From positions 1-60,954 of the forward strand of contig NZ_QOVY01000016.1 of the NCBI RefSeq assembly GCF_003932955.1: DNA of 60,954 nt. The letters are read 5' to 3'. Source of the stretch: Chryseobacterium sp. SC28 (GTDB lineage: Bacteria > Bacteroidota > Bacteroidia > Flavobacteriales > Weeksellaceae). The notes beneath the pieces were generated by a model. It worked only from the letters and a program-made list of their open reading frames with translations. It ran no database searches and was not told the DNA's origin. Made by a program: the position numbers and the translations under genes. Positions 25,540-33,481 of the stretch are shown piece after piece; the stretch's first letter is position 1, and each line of letters opens with the position of its first letter.

Positions 25540-27384
25540 ATGAAAAAAATATTCACAATTACATCGCTGCTCATTTTTTCGGCAGTTTTGGCCCAAATCC
25601 AAAAAATAGAGCCCGCTTTTTGGTGGAGCGGAATGAAAAATCCCAAACTTCAACTCTTGGTTTATGGTAAAGATATCAACGATTTGAAACCCGAATTCTC
25701 CAACGGAATCAAAATTAAGGAGGTTAAAAAAGTTGAAAACCCAAACTACCTTTTTGTAACCATCGACACGCAAAATGTAAAACCCGGGAAAGTCAAAATC
25801 AACTTCAAAAAAGAATCGAAAACCGTCAAAACTCTCGATTACGAATTCAAACAAAGGCAGCAGAACTCCGCCAACAGAGATTCTTACACCTCGGCAGATG
25901 TGATGTATCTCGTGATGCCGGATCGTTTTGCCAACGGAAATCCGGAAAATGACAACACACCAGATACCGCCGAAAAAAGTGACAGAACGCAATCGGGTGG
26001 CCGCCACGGTGGCGACATTGCAGGAATCATAAAAAACTTGGATTATCTGGGCGAATTGGGCGTCACCACGCTTTGGAACACGCCGCTGTTGGAAGATAAC
26101 GAACCCAGCTATTCTTACCACGGCTACGCGCAAAGCGATTATTACAAAATCGATCCGCGCTACGGAACCAACGATGACTACAAGAATTTGGCAAACGAAC
26201 TTCACAAGCGCAAAATGAAACTTGTGATGGATTATGTCACCAATCATTGGGGTTCGAAAAGTTGGATCATTCAGGATTTGCCTTCCAAAGATTGGATCCA
26301 TTATTGGGAAGACGGGAAAAACGGTTTCCAAAGAAGCAATTACAGGATGACGACGCAGTTTGATACCAACGCTGCGAAAGTAGATGAAGCCGCTTGTATG
26401 GACGGTTGGTTTGATACCACGATGCCGGATATGAATCAAGGTAACCAGTTGGTTATCAATTATATGGCACAGAATGCGATCTGGTGGATAGAATATGCCG
26501 GCTTGGACGGACTGCGCGTGGATACCTATTCTTACAATGACAAAAAAGGCATTGCCGAGTGGACAAAACGCATCACAGACGAATATCCGAAGCTCAATAT
26601 TGTGGGCGAAGTCTGGATGCACAATCAGGCGCAAATGGCCTATTGGCAGAAGGATTCTAAGATCGCAGCGATAGAAGGTTACAATTCGTATTTGCCTTCT
26701 GTGATGGATTTTACCCTGCACGATGCCATCGGTCAGGTTTTCCGGGAAGAGCCGGGCTGGGACTCCGGAATGCAGAGGGTTTACGATAATTTTGCGAATG
26801 ATTTTCTGTATCCCAACATCAATAATATTTTGGTTTTTGCCGAAAATCACGACACAAACCGATTTAACCAGAATTATCCCAAATTGGAAGATTATAAACT
26901 GGCGATGAGTTTGATTTTGACCGTACGCGGTATCCCCCAATTGTATTACGGTTCCGAAATTGGGATGGCTGGCGACAAAGGCAAGGGCGACGGCGATATT
27001 CGTCGGGATTTTCCAGGAGGTTGGGCCGGCGATGCCAATAATGCTTTCACAAAATCTGGGAGAAGTTCTTCCCAAAATGAATATTTCGATTTTACCAAAA
27101 AATTACTGAACTGGAGAAAAGGAAACGAAGCGATACATCAAGGAAAAACCCTCCATTATGTTCCGAACAACAATGTTTACGTTTATTTTAGATATACTGA
27201 TAAAGGACGGGTGATGGTTGTCATCAATAACAACAAAGAAACTCAGAACTTAGATTTGAAGCGTTTTTCTGAAGGCATCCATAACTTCACCAAAGGAAAA
27301 GACATCATTTCTGACAAAGATTTTGATTTGAAAACAAATTTGTCTGTCGGTGGAAAATCTTCATTAATTTTAGAGCTTAAATAA
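25540..27384 (+). CDS. GH13 alpha-amylase family enzyme (neopullulanase/cyclomaltodextrinase type)
   Basis: This hydrolyses alpha-1,4 linkages in starch-derived oligosaccharides. It has 614 residues with a signal peptide (KKIFTITSLLIFSAVLAQ), so it is periplasmic or surface-located. An N-terminal cyclomaltodextrinase-type domain (AFWWSGMKNPKLQLLVYG near residues 25-42) precedes the TIM barrel. Catalytic residues are visible: Asp328 in GLDGLRVDTYSY (nucleophile), Glu357 in VGEVW (acid/base) and Asp438 in FAENHDTNR (stabiliser). Region I is MKLVMDYVTNHWG. A C-terminal beta domain ends the protein. It resembles Bacteroides SusA. Together with GH97 it would convert imported dextrins to glucose. 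Confidence 0.94.
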   Translation: MKKIFTITSLLIFSAVLAQIQKIEPAFWWSGMKNPKLQLLVYGKDINDLKPEFSNGIKIKEVKKVENPNYLFVTIDTQNVKPGKVKINFKKESKTVKTLDYEFKQRQQNSANRDSYTSADVMYLVMPDRFANGNPENDNTPDTAEKSDRTQSGGRHGGDIAGIIKNLDYLGELGVTTLWNTPLLEDNEPSYSYHGYAQSDYYKIDPRYGTNDDYKNLANELHKRKMKLVMDYVTNHWGSKSWIIQDLPSKDWIHYWEDGKNGFQRSNYRMTTQFDTNAAKVDEAACMDGWFDTTMPDMNQGNQLVINYMAQNAIWWIEYAGLDGLRVDTYSYNDKKGIAEWTKRITDEYPKLNIVGEVWMHNQAQMAYWQKDSKIAAIEGYNSYLPSVMDFTLHDAIGQVFREEPGWDSGMQRVYDNFANDFLYPNINNILVFAENHDTNRFNQNYPKLEDYKLAMSLILTVRGIPQLYYGSEIGMAGDKGKGDGDIRRDFPGGWAGDANNAFTKSGRSSSQNEYFDFTKKLLNWRKGNEAIHQGKTLHYVPNNNVYVYFRYTDKGRVMVVINNNKETQNLDLKRFSEGIHNFTKGKDIISDKDFDLKTNLSVGGKSSLILELK

Positions 27385-27405
27385 AAGTCGTATTATCGTT
27401 TGCAA

Positions 27406-28236
27406 ATGGCGAAAAATAAGAAAATAAATGTTCAAGGAGTTGATGTTGTTTTTTATCAAGACAATAGCAATGATTACATTTCTTTAACCGATATTGCAAG
27501 GTATCGTGATTCTGAGCGCAGTGATTATCTTCTTCAAAACTGGCTGCGAAATAGAAGTACTATCGACTTTATTGGTTTGTGGGAGAAATTTAATAATCCA
27601 AATTTTAATTCCATCGAATTCGATGGAATTAAAATCCAAGCCGGTTCAAACAGCTTTTCCCTTACACCGAAACGATGGATTGAAGAAACAAATGCAATTG
27701 GTATTGTTTCCAAAACAGGAAGATACGGCGGAACCTTTGCTCACAAGGATATTGCCTTTGAATTTGCAACTTGGTTAAGCGCAGAATTTAAATTTTTTCT
27801 AATTAAAGAATTTCAACGCCTCAAAGATGATGAAAACAAGCGTCTCAATCTCGAGTGGAACTTGCAAAGAACCATTTCTAAAATCAATTATCACATTCAT
27901 ACAGACGCTATTAAGGCCAATTTGATTCCCAAAGAAGTCACAAAATTGCAATCGGGATTTGTGTATGCCAATGAAGCAGATTTGCTGAATGTTGCACTTT
28001 TTGGTATAACAGCCAAAGAATGGCGAGATAAAAATCCCGAGAAAAAAGGAAATATTAGAGATGAGGCTACCTTGGAACAATTGGTTGTTCTGAGTAATTT
28101 GGAAAGCATCAACGCCTTGTTCATTCAGCAAAATTTGCCACAAAATGAAAGACTTGTTCAACTCAACAAAGTAGCCATAACTCAAATGAAATCTTTGCTC
28201 GCAAACAATAACCTGAAAAATTTAAATAGATTATGA
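27406..28236 (+). CDS. KilA-N domain protein
   Basis: This is a 277-residue cytosolic protein. Starting at the ATG at 27406, it shows the KilA-N DNA-binding domain: YISLTDIARYRDSERSDYLLQNWLRNRSTIDFIGLWE at about residues 25-62, then TPKRWIEETNAIGIVSKTGRYGGTFAHKDIAFEFATWLSAEFKFFLIKEFQRLK near residues 85-140. The C-terminal half is helical with no clear family. KilA-N proteins occur in phages and in bacterial chromosomes of phage origin. The gene overlaps the next one by 4 nt (ATGA), so the two are translationally coupled. No phage structural genes adjoin it. Its presence inside a glucan locus is unusual and its role there is unknown. Confidence 0.88.
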   Translation: MAKNKKINVQGVDVVFYQDNSNDYISLTDIARYRDSERSDYLLQNWLRNRSTIDFIGLWEKFNNPNFNSIEFDGIKIQAGSNSFSLTPKRWIEETNAIGIVSKTGRYGGTFAHKDIAFEFATWLSAEFKFFLIKEFQRLKDDENKRLNLEWNLQRTISKINYHIHTDAIKANLIPKEVTKLQSGFVYANEADLLNVALFGITAKEWRDKNPEKKGNIRDEATLEQLVVLSNLESINALFIQQNLPQNERLVQLNKVAITQMKSLLANNNLKNLNRL

Positions 28237-28748
28237 AAAAATATCTGTCTTTATTGCTGTTTGTCCTTCTCTCATTTTCAATTCCACTTTCTGCCCAAAA
28301 GAAAGGCTTTGACGAGAATGTTCAGAAGAAAAATGTTGGATTGGTTTTAGATAACCTGAATGAATTTGCTGCAAAAGCAGATTTTAAAAATTATTTTGAC
28401 TTATTTGCCGAGCAATCGACCTATATAGGAACCGATGCGACGGAAATATGGGACAAAAAACAATTTATGGATTATGCAAAACCACATTTTGACAAAGGAC
28501 ATGGTTGGGATTTCAAATCCTTAAAACGAACTATAACTTTCAGTAAAGACGGAAATTATGCCTGGTTTGATGAACTTTTGGATACTCAGATGAAAATTTG
28601 TAGAGGTTCCGGCGTTCTGGAAAAAATCAATGGAAATTGGAAAGTGAAGCAATATGTCCTCTCGATGACGATTCCCAATGAAGTGGGTAATGAGGTTGTA
28701 AAAATCAAAGCACCCATCGAAAACGAAATGATTTTGAAATTAAAGTAA
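28233..28748 (+). CDS. Secreted NTF2-like (SnoaL-type) protein
   Basis: This 171-residue protein has a signal peptide (KKYLSLLLFVLLSFSIPLSAQ). The mature part has the NTF2-like cone-fold pattern: FAAKADFKNYFDLFAEQSTYIGTDATEIWDKKQFMDYAKPHF near residues 45-85, a strand with AWFDELLD, and GSGVLEKINGNWKVKQYVLSM near the end. Homologues in Bacteroidota are annotated as nuclear transport factor 2 family proteins with no assigned ligand. It overlaps the KilA-N gene by 4 nt and is followed 11 nt later by the MFS gene, so all three appear to form one transcript. Confidence 0.78.
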   Translation: MKKYLSLLLFVLLSFSIPLSAQKKGFDENVQKKNVGLVLDNLNEFAAKADFKNYFDLFAEQSTYIGTDATEIWDKKQFMDYAKPHFDKGHGWDFKSLKRTITFSKDGNYAWFDELLDTQMKICRGSGVLEKINGNWKVKQYVLSMTIPNEVGNEVVKIKAPIENEMILKLK

Positions 28749-28759
28749 CACGATATAAA

Positions 28760-30079
28760 ATGAATGTAAGTAAAAGAGATTTGCCGTACTCCCAGTTGTG
28801 GAACATCAGCTTCGGCTTTTTTGGTGTTCAGATTGCCTATTCTTTGCAAAGCGCCAACATCAGTCGGATTTTTGCCACTTTGGGGGCAGATCCGCACAAC
28901 CTGAGCTACTTTTGGATTCTACCGCCGCTGATGGGAATGATTGTCCAGCCCGTAGTAGGCGTTTTGAGCGACCGAACCTGGACTAAACTTGGGAGAAGAA
29001 TACCTTACCTGCTGGTCGGTTCTATTATTTCGGTCATTGTGATGTGTCTGTTGCCCAACTCTGGAAGTTTCAATTTGTCTGTTTCTTCAGCAATGGTTTT
29101 CGGCTTGATCGCATTGATGCTGTTGGATACGTCCATCAATATGGCCATGCAGCCGTTCAAAATGATGGTGGGAGATATGGTCAACGAAAAGCAAAAAGGA
29201 CTTGCTTATTCTATTCAGAGTTTTCTGTCCAACGCAGGAAGTCTCGTGGGCTATCTCTTTCCCATTATCTTTACCTTCATCGGTATTTCAAACGTAGCAG
29301 CAGCAGGCGTCGTTCCCGACTCGGTGATATATTCTTTTTACGGCGGTGCTGCTATCCTCATTTTATGTGTACTTTATACAGTTTTTACAGTGAAGGAAAT
29401 GCCACCTAAAGAATATGCTGAATTTCATGGCATCGAGGATATCTCTGTCACCAAAAAATCTGCGAATATATTCCAATTGTTGGCAAAAGCACCTTCCGTA
29501 TTTTGGTCCGTGGGTCTGGTGCAGTTTTTCAGCTGGGCAGCTTTTATGTATATGTGGACTTACACCAACGGAGGAATTGCCGAAACCATTTGGAATACGA
29601 GCGATGTAAAATCCGCTGCTTATCAGGAGGCCGGTAATTGGGTCGGGGTCGTATTTGCTGTTCAGGCCGTTGGTTCAGTGATTTGGGCAATGGTGATTCC
29701 TCGTTTCAAATCTTATAAAACCGCTTATGCCATAAGTTTGATATTAGGAGGCATTGGCTTTGTCGCTACGATGTTTGTCCACGACAGGTATGTTCTTTTC
29801 ATTCCCTATCTTCTGATTGGTTGCGCCTGGGCCGCCATCTTGGCTTTGCCATTTACCATATTGACGAATGCTTTGAAGGGCGATAATATGGGAGCGTATT
29901 TGGGACTGTTCAACGGTACGATATGCTTGCCACAGATTGTGGCAGCATTGCTTGGAGGTGTCCTGTTTAGATATATTGCAATGGGAAGCTCTATTGCGAT
30001 GTTGGGCATTGCGGGAGCGTTGCTCTTCTTAGCCGCTGCCAGCGTATTTGTCATCAAGGAAAATAAAACACAAAGATAA
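28760..30079 (+). CDS. MFS sugar transporter (SLC45/GPH type, probable maltose importer)
   Basis: This inner-membrane carrier has 439 residues and about 12 hydrophobic segments. The MFS motif between helices 2 and 3 is SDRTWTKLGRRIPYLLVG near residue 75. The start LPYSQLWNISFGFFGVQIAYSLQSANISRIF is that of proton-coupled sugar transporters of the SLC45/GPH group, found in Bacteroidota maltose and starch loci. Its place as last gene of the glucan locus supports maltose or glucose import after periplasmic cleavage. It follows the NTF2-like gene by 11 nt. The converging sulfatase gene ends 71 nt downstream. Confidence 0.88.
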   Translation: MNVSKRDLPYSQLWNISFGFFGVQIAYSLQSANISRIFATLGADPHNLSYFWILPPLMGMIVQPVVGVLSDRTWTKLGRRIPYLLVGSIISVIVMCLLPNSGSFNLSVSSAMVFGLIALMLLDTSINMAMQPFKMMVGDMVNEKQKGLAYSIQSFLSNAGSLVGYLFPIIFTFIGISNVAAAGVVPDSVIYSFYGGAAILILCVLYTVFTVKEMPPKEYAEFHGIEDISVTKKSANIFQLLAKAPSVFWSVGLVQFFSWAAFMYMWTYTNGGIAETIWNTSDVKSAAYQEAGNWVGVVFAVQAVGSVIWAMVIPRFKSYKTAYAISLILGGIGFVATMFVHDRYVLFIPYLLIGCAWAAILALPFTILTNALKGDNMGAYLGLFNGTICLPQIVAALLGGVLFRYIAMGSSIAMLGIAGALLFLAAASVFVIKENKTQR

Positions 30080-30150
30080 ATGCACCGGCGTAAGTGTAAG
30101 TGTGCGATGCTACTACCGGACTCTTTCTTATGCATGATGTTGATACGATT

Positions 30151-31857
30151 CTAATGTCCGTAATGGATATTGGGATTATCTCGCAACTTTTCGAAGGTCT
30201 CATAGTGTTTCTCAATAGATTCTTTGCTAGCTTTTTCAAATTCTTTATTGGTGATTTTATAATCTTTTTGCAGCTGAAGCAATTGTTTTTTCAAGGTCTC
30301 TATGATGGTCGCGTAATCGGGGTTTTGGAATTGGTTGTTCAGCTCTTTCGGGTCTTTGTTGAGATCATAAAATTCCCACTCATCGATATCGTCATAGACG
30401 TGGAAGAGTTTATAATCGAATGTTCGAATGCCATACATCTTTTTTACCATATGAAAAGCGGGATAATCGTAGTAATGATAATATAAGGCTCTTCGGAAAT
30501 CATCATTCTTTACTCTGTTCTCCAAGACCGGGCGGAAAGATTTTCCTTGCATATCTTTCGGAATAGGCACGCCTGCATAATCCAGAAAAGTTTCTGCGAA
30601 ATCCAGATTTTGAGTAAGCGCAGTGACCACAGTTCCCGGCTGTATAGATTTGGGATATTTCATCAGCAAGGGCATCCCAAAAGATTCTTCGTACATAAAT
30701 CGTTTGTCAAAAAAACCTTTCTCTCCCAAATAGAATCCTTGATCCGATGTATAAACCACGATGGTATTTTCAGAGAGGCCACTTTCATCCAGATAATCAA
30801 GAATCTTACCGACGCCCTCATCTACGGATGCGATGGAAGCCAGATAATCTTGCATATAGCGTTGATATTTCCATTCTGCCAGTGCCTTTCCGGTTAGTTT
30901 GGCATCGTGCATCGCATCATTTCTTTTTTGATAGGCTTTGTCCCATTCGGCACGTTGCTCCTTTGTCATTCTGCCAAAGTCGGTTTTCCACGGGTCGGTC
31001 GCCAAGTCCGGTTTCCCTTTTTCTTTCGTCATTTTCAGGTCGTGACCTTCGTACATATCACGGTAGATCGTTTGAAGTTGCTCTTTAGACGCGGTAGAAC
31101 CTTGATGATCGGTAAAATAAGTATCAGGAATCGGAAATTTTACATTTTCATATTTATTGAGATGTCGCAGCGCCGGCATCCAGTTTCGGTGGGGCGCCTT
31201 GTGATGAACCATCAATAAAAATGGTTGATCCGAATTTTTATTTTCTTTGATAAAACGCAGCGCATCTTCTGTTATCAGATCGGTAGCATAGCCATTAACC
31301 ACCAATGTATCCGGGAGTTTCTGATTCCAATGCGATGTACTCTCCACCAGTTTTTTGTCCAGCAAGGCAGAATCTTTTTTCTTGATGAATTGCGGATTGT
31401 AATAATTTCCTTGGTCGTTCAGGATGTTCCAATAATCAAAACCTTCAGGATAGCCATGAAGATGCCATTTACCAACCATTGCAGTTTTGTAGCCGGCTTT
31501 CTTCAGCATTTTGGGGAAAGTGGGCTGCGAACCATCGAAGATGTCGCCATTTTGGCGGAATCCATTGATATGGCTGTGCTTGCCCGTAAGGATGACTGCC
31601 CTGCTCGGGCCGCAGATCGAATTGGTGCAGTAATTCTTTAAAAATAAAGCGCCTTCCTTAGCAACTCGGTCAATATTAGGCGTGGGCGCCAATTTGGAGA
31701 CGGGATGTCCATAGGCGCTTATGGCCTGTATCGCGTGATCGTCTGCCATTATAAAAACAATGTTGGGTCGCTTTGCCGAAGTGCTTGATGGCAAATTACT
31801 CTGGGCAGTTAGCAAAGAAAATGTCAGAAATAAAAAAATGGAAATAAGTGGTTTCAT
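30151..31857 (-). CDS. Secreted sulfatase, Cys-type (arylsulfatase family S1)
   Basis: This enzyme cleaves sulfate esters, probably from glycans, in the periplasm. It has 568 residues with a signal peptide (KPLISIFLFLTFSLLTAQ). The active-site signature is ICGPSRAVILTG with Cys82, which must be oxidised to formylglycine by an anaerobic sulfatase-maturating enzyme (none is in the window). Metal ligands are visible in IVFIMADDHA (Asp39-Asp40) and VYTSDQGFYLGE near residue 370. The C-terminal region, with YGIRTFDYKLF and EWEFYDLNKDPKELNN, is typical of glycan sulfatases. It is oriented opposite to the glucan locus and need not belong to it. Confidence 0.93.
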   Translation of the reverse strand: MKPLISIFLFLTFSLLTAQSNLPSSTSAKRPNIVFIMADDHAIQAISAYGHPVSKLAPTPNIDRVAKEGALFLKNYCTNSICGPSRAVILTGKHSHINGFRQNGDIFDGSQPTFPKMLKKAGYKTAMVGKWHLHGYPEGFDYWNILNDQGNYYNPQFIKKKDSALLDKKLVESTSHWNQKLPDTLVVNGYATDLITEDALRFIKENKNSDQPFLLMVHHKAPHRNWMPALRHLNKYENVKFPIPDTYFTDHQGSTASKEQLQTIYRDMYEGHDLKMTKEKGKPDLATDPWKTDFGRMTKEQRAEWDKAYQKRNDAMHDAKLTGKALAEWKYQRYMQDYLASIASVDEGVGKILDYLDESGLSENTIVVYTSDQGFYLGEKGFFDKRFMYEESFGMPLLMKYPKSIQPGTVVTALTQNLDFAETFLDYAGVPIPKDMQGKSFRPVLENRVKNDDFRRALYYHYYDYPAFHMVKKMYGIRTFDYKLFHVYDDIDEWEFYDLNKDPKELNNQFQNPDYATIIETLKKQLLQLQKDYKITNKEFEKASKESIEKHYETFEKLRDNPNIHYGH

Positions 31858-32159
31858 AAAAACAGTCTTTTTTTGTTTGATTTATCTTTCTTTAAATATA
31901 AAAATTTTTTAAGTCCTGAGCTATGCCAATCCTCCATCGAATAATACCCCGCAAAAAATATAATGCTCCAAGGCACTAACGTTCAATTCAAATATAATAT
32001 CCAATATTCAGATCCCAAAACAATGTAAAAACTTTTAATAAAAAAACGAACGATTGCAACTTTTTATGAGTTTCTCTGGAAAATTAAACTTTATATTTTG
32101 TTAGATTTATTATCAAAAAATCTTAAATTTGGCACTTCGAAAGTTAAAACACGATAATA
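31858..32159. other. Divergent spacer between the sulfatase gene and purD
   Basis: There is no coding potential in this AT-rich stretch. It contains the purD promoter at its right end (32098-32131). No clear minus-strand TAnnTTTG box for the sulfatase was found. Confidence 0.5.
32098..32131 (+). promoter_or_regulatory. purD promoter, TTG-N23-TAAATTTG
   Basis: TTG (32098-32100), a 23-nt spacer and TAAATTTG (32124-32131) fit the flavobacterial consensus at the long end of its spacing range. The -7 box ends 28 nt before the purD ATG. Confidence 0.6.
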
Positions 32160-33398
32160 ATGAGATTACTTATTGTTGGCAATGGCGGCCGCGCTTCAGC
32201 TTTGGCTTTAAAACTAAGCGAGGATACCCGAATTACAAAAATGTTTTTTGCACCCGGAAATGCCACTACACAAAAAATAGGAGAAAATATCAACGAAACT
32301 GATATTTTGAAACTTAGAGATTTTGCTGTTAAGCAAAACGTAGATCTCACCATCGTAGGTCCCGAAGCGCCACTCGTAGAAGGCATTGTAGACGAATTTA
32401 AAAAAGTTGATCTCAGAGTTTTCGGCCCGTCGAAGAAAGCCGCTTCATTGGAGGGCAGCAAAGCTTTCTCTAAAAAATTTATGCAGACCTACGGCATCAA
32501 AACCGCCAAAGCCGTCATTTTTGATTCCTATCCCGAAGCTAAAGAATATTTACAGAGTCAGAAGTTTCCTCTGGTCATTAAAGCGAGTGGACTGGCAGGT
32601 GGAAAAGGCGTGGTAATTGCAGAGGATCTGGAACATGCCGAAGGCACTATCCACGATTTTATGATTAAAAGAATCTTCGGAGATGCAGGAATCCAAGTGG
32701 TAATCGAGGAATTTCTGCAAGGTTTCGAAGCCTCAATCATTGCATTTTCAAACGGACACCAATTTTTTCCTTGTGTCGCAGCCAAAGATTATAAAAAAGC
32801 CGGAAATGGGGACACTGGTCCGAACACCGGCGGAATGGGTTCTGTGGCACCAAGTCCGGAATTTACAGACGCACACAATCGGGATTTTGTCCAAAACATT
32901 ATGAATCCTACTTTGGAAGGACTCAAAAAAGAAGGGCTCGGTTTCAAAGGATTTATTTTCTTCGGATTGATGGTAACTGCCAACGGAACCTATCTTCTGG
33001 AGTACAATATGAGATTGGGTGATCCTGAAACGCAAGTGCTGATGCCGCTCCTTGAAAACAATCTGGTAGATGTCATCGAGGATTGCCTTCAAGGTAAAGA
33101 ATTGAATCTTCAATTTAAAAATAAAAAAGCAGTTTGCCTGGTAGTTTGTTCCGGCGGCTATCCCAAAAATTACGAAACCGGCTACGAAATTACGGGCGTA
33201 GATAAGGTAAAAAACAGCACCATTCTTTATGCCGGGGCAGATTACAGAGGAAACAAAGTGGTGACCACGGGCGGGCGTGTGCTGAATATTGTGGCTCTGG
33301 GAGATACTTATGAAGAGGCACGAAAAAAGGTTTATGAAGACGCCGTCCCAATTCATTTCGACTATGCTTTTTATCGCGACGATATTGCGAAATTTTAA
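32160..33398 (+). CDS. purD: Phosphoribosylamine-glycine ligase
   Basis: This enzyme catalyses the second step of de novo purine synthesis, joining glycine to phosphoribosylamine with ATP, in the cytosol. It has 412 residues, the normal size. It begins with MRLLIVGNGGRASALALKLS (N domain). The ATP-grasp core follows: FPLVIKASGLAGGKGVVIAED near residues 137-157, NTGGMGSVAPSP near residue 222, and the metal-binding YNMRLGDPETQVLMPLL near residue 280. The C domain ends FDYAFYRDDIAKF. guaA lies 83 nt downstream, behind a terminator, so purine genes adjoin but may not be co-transcribed. Confidence 0.96.
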   Translation: MRLLIVGNGGRASALALKLSEDTRITKMFFAPGNATTQKIGENINETDILKLRDFAVKQNVDLTIVGPEAPLVEGIVDEFKKVDLRVFGPSKKAASLEGSKAFSKKFMQTYGIKTAKAVIFDSYPEAKEYLQSQKFPLVIKASGLAGGKGVVIAEDLEHAEGTIHDFMIKRIFGDAGIQVVIEEFLQGFEASIIAFSNGHQFFPCVAAKDYKKAGNGDTGPNTGGMGSVAPSPEFTDAHNRDFVQNIMNPTLEGLKKEGLGFKGFIFFGLMVTANGTYLLEYNMRLGDPETQVLMPLLENNLVDVIEDCLQGKELNLQFKNKKAVCLVVCSGGYPKNYETGYEITGVDKVKNSTILYAGADYRGNKVVTTGGRVLNIVALGDTYEEARKKVYEDAVPIHFDYAFYRDDIAKF

Positions 33399-33403
33399 AA
33401 TAC

Positions 33404-33437
33404 AAAGAGATGTTGGCGTTCAATATCTCTTTTTTTT
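33404..33437 (+). terminator. Terminator between purD and guaA
   Basis: AAAGAGATGTTG (33404-33415) pairs with CAATATCTCTTT (33421-33432) over 12 pairs with one G/T wobble; the loop is GCGTT and the tail continues as T to 33437. It starts 6 nt after the purD stop. Confidence 0.85.
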
Positions 33438-33481
33438 AGAAACTTGGTCGGCTTCTCTCATCATCTATTAGTTATATAAAA

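Noticed and set aside
25531-27075. 514-codon open frame on the minus strand opposite the GH13 amylase
   Set aside because: It lies wholly within the GH13 gene, whose catalytic motifs are intact. Its product is rich in His, Ile, Val and Phe with no domain, as expected for the complement of a well-used coding frame.
27406-28236. Prophage around the KilA-N gene
   Set aside because: There are no integrase, capsid, terminase or lysis genes nearby; the neighbours are sugar-utilization genes with normal composition.
15145-30079. Beta-glucan or other polysaccharide specificity of the Sus-type locus
   Set aside because: GH13 and an inverting-type GH97 together with SusE/F-like starch-binding modules and an SLC45-type transporter point to alpha-glucan.
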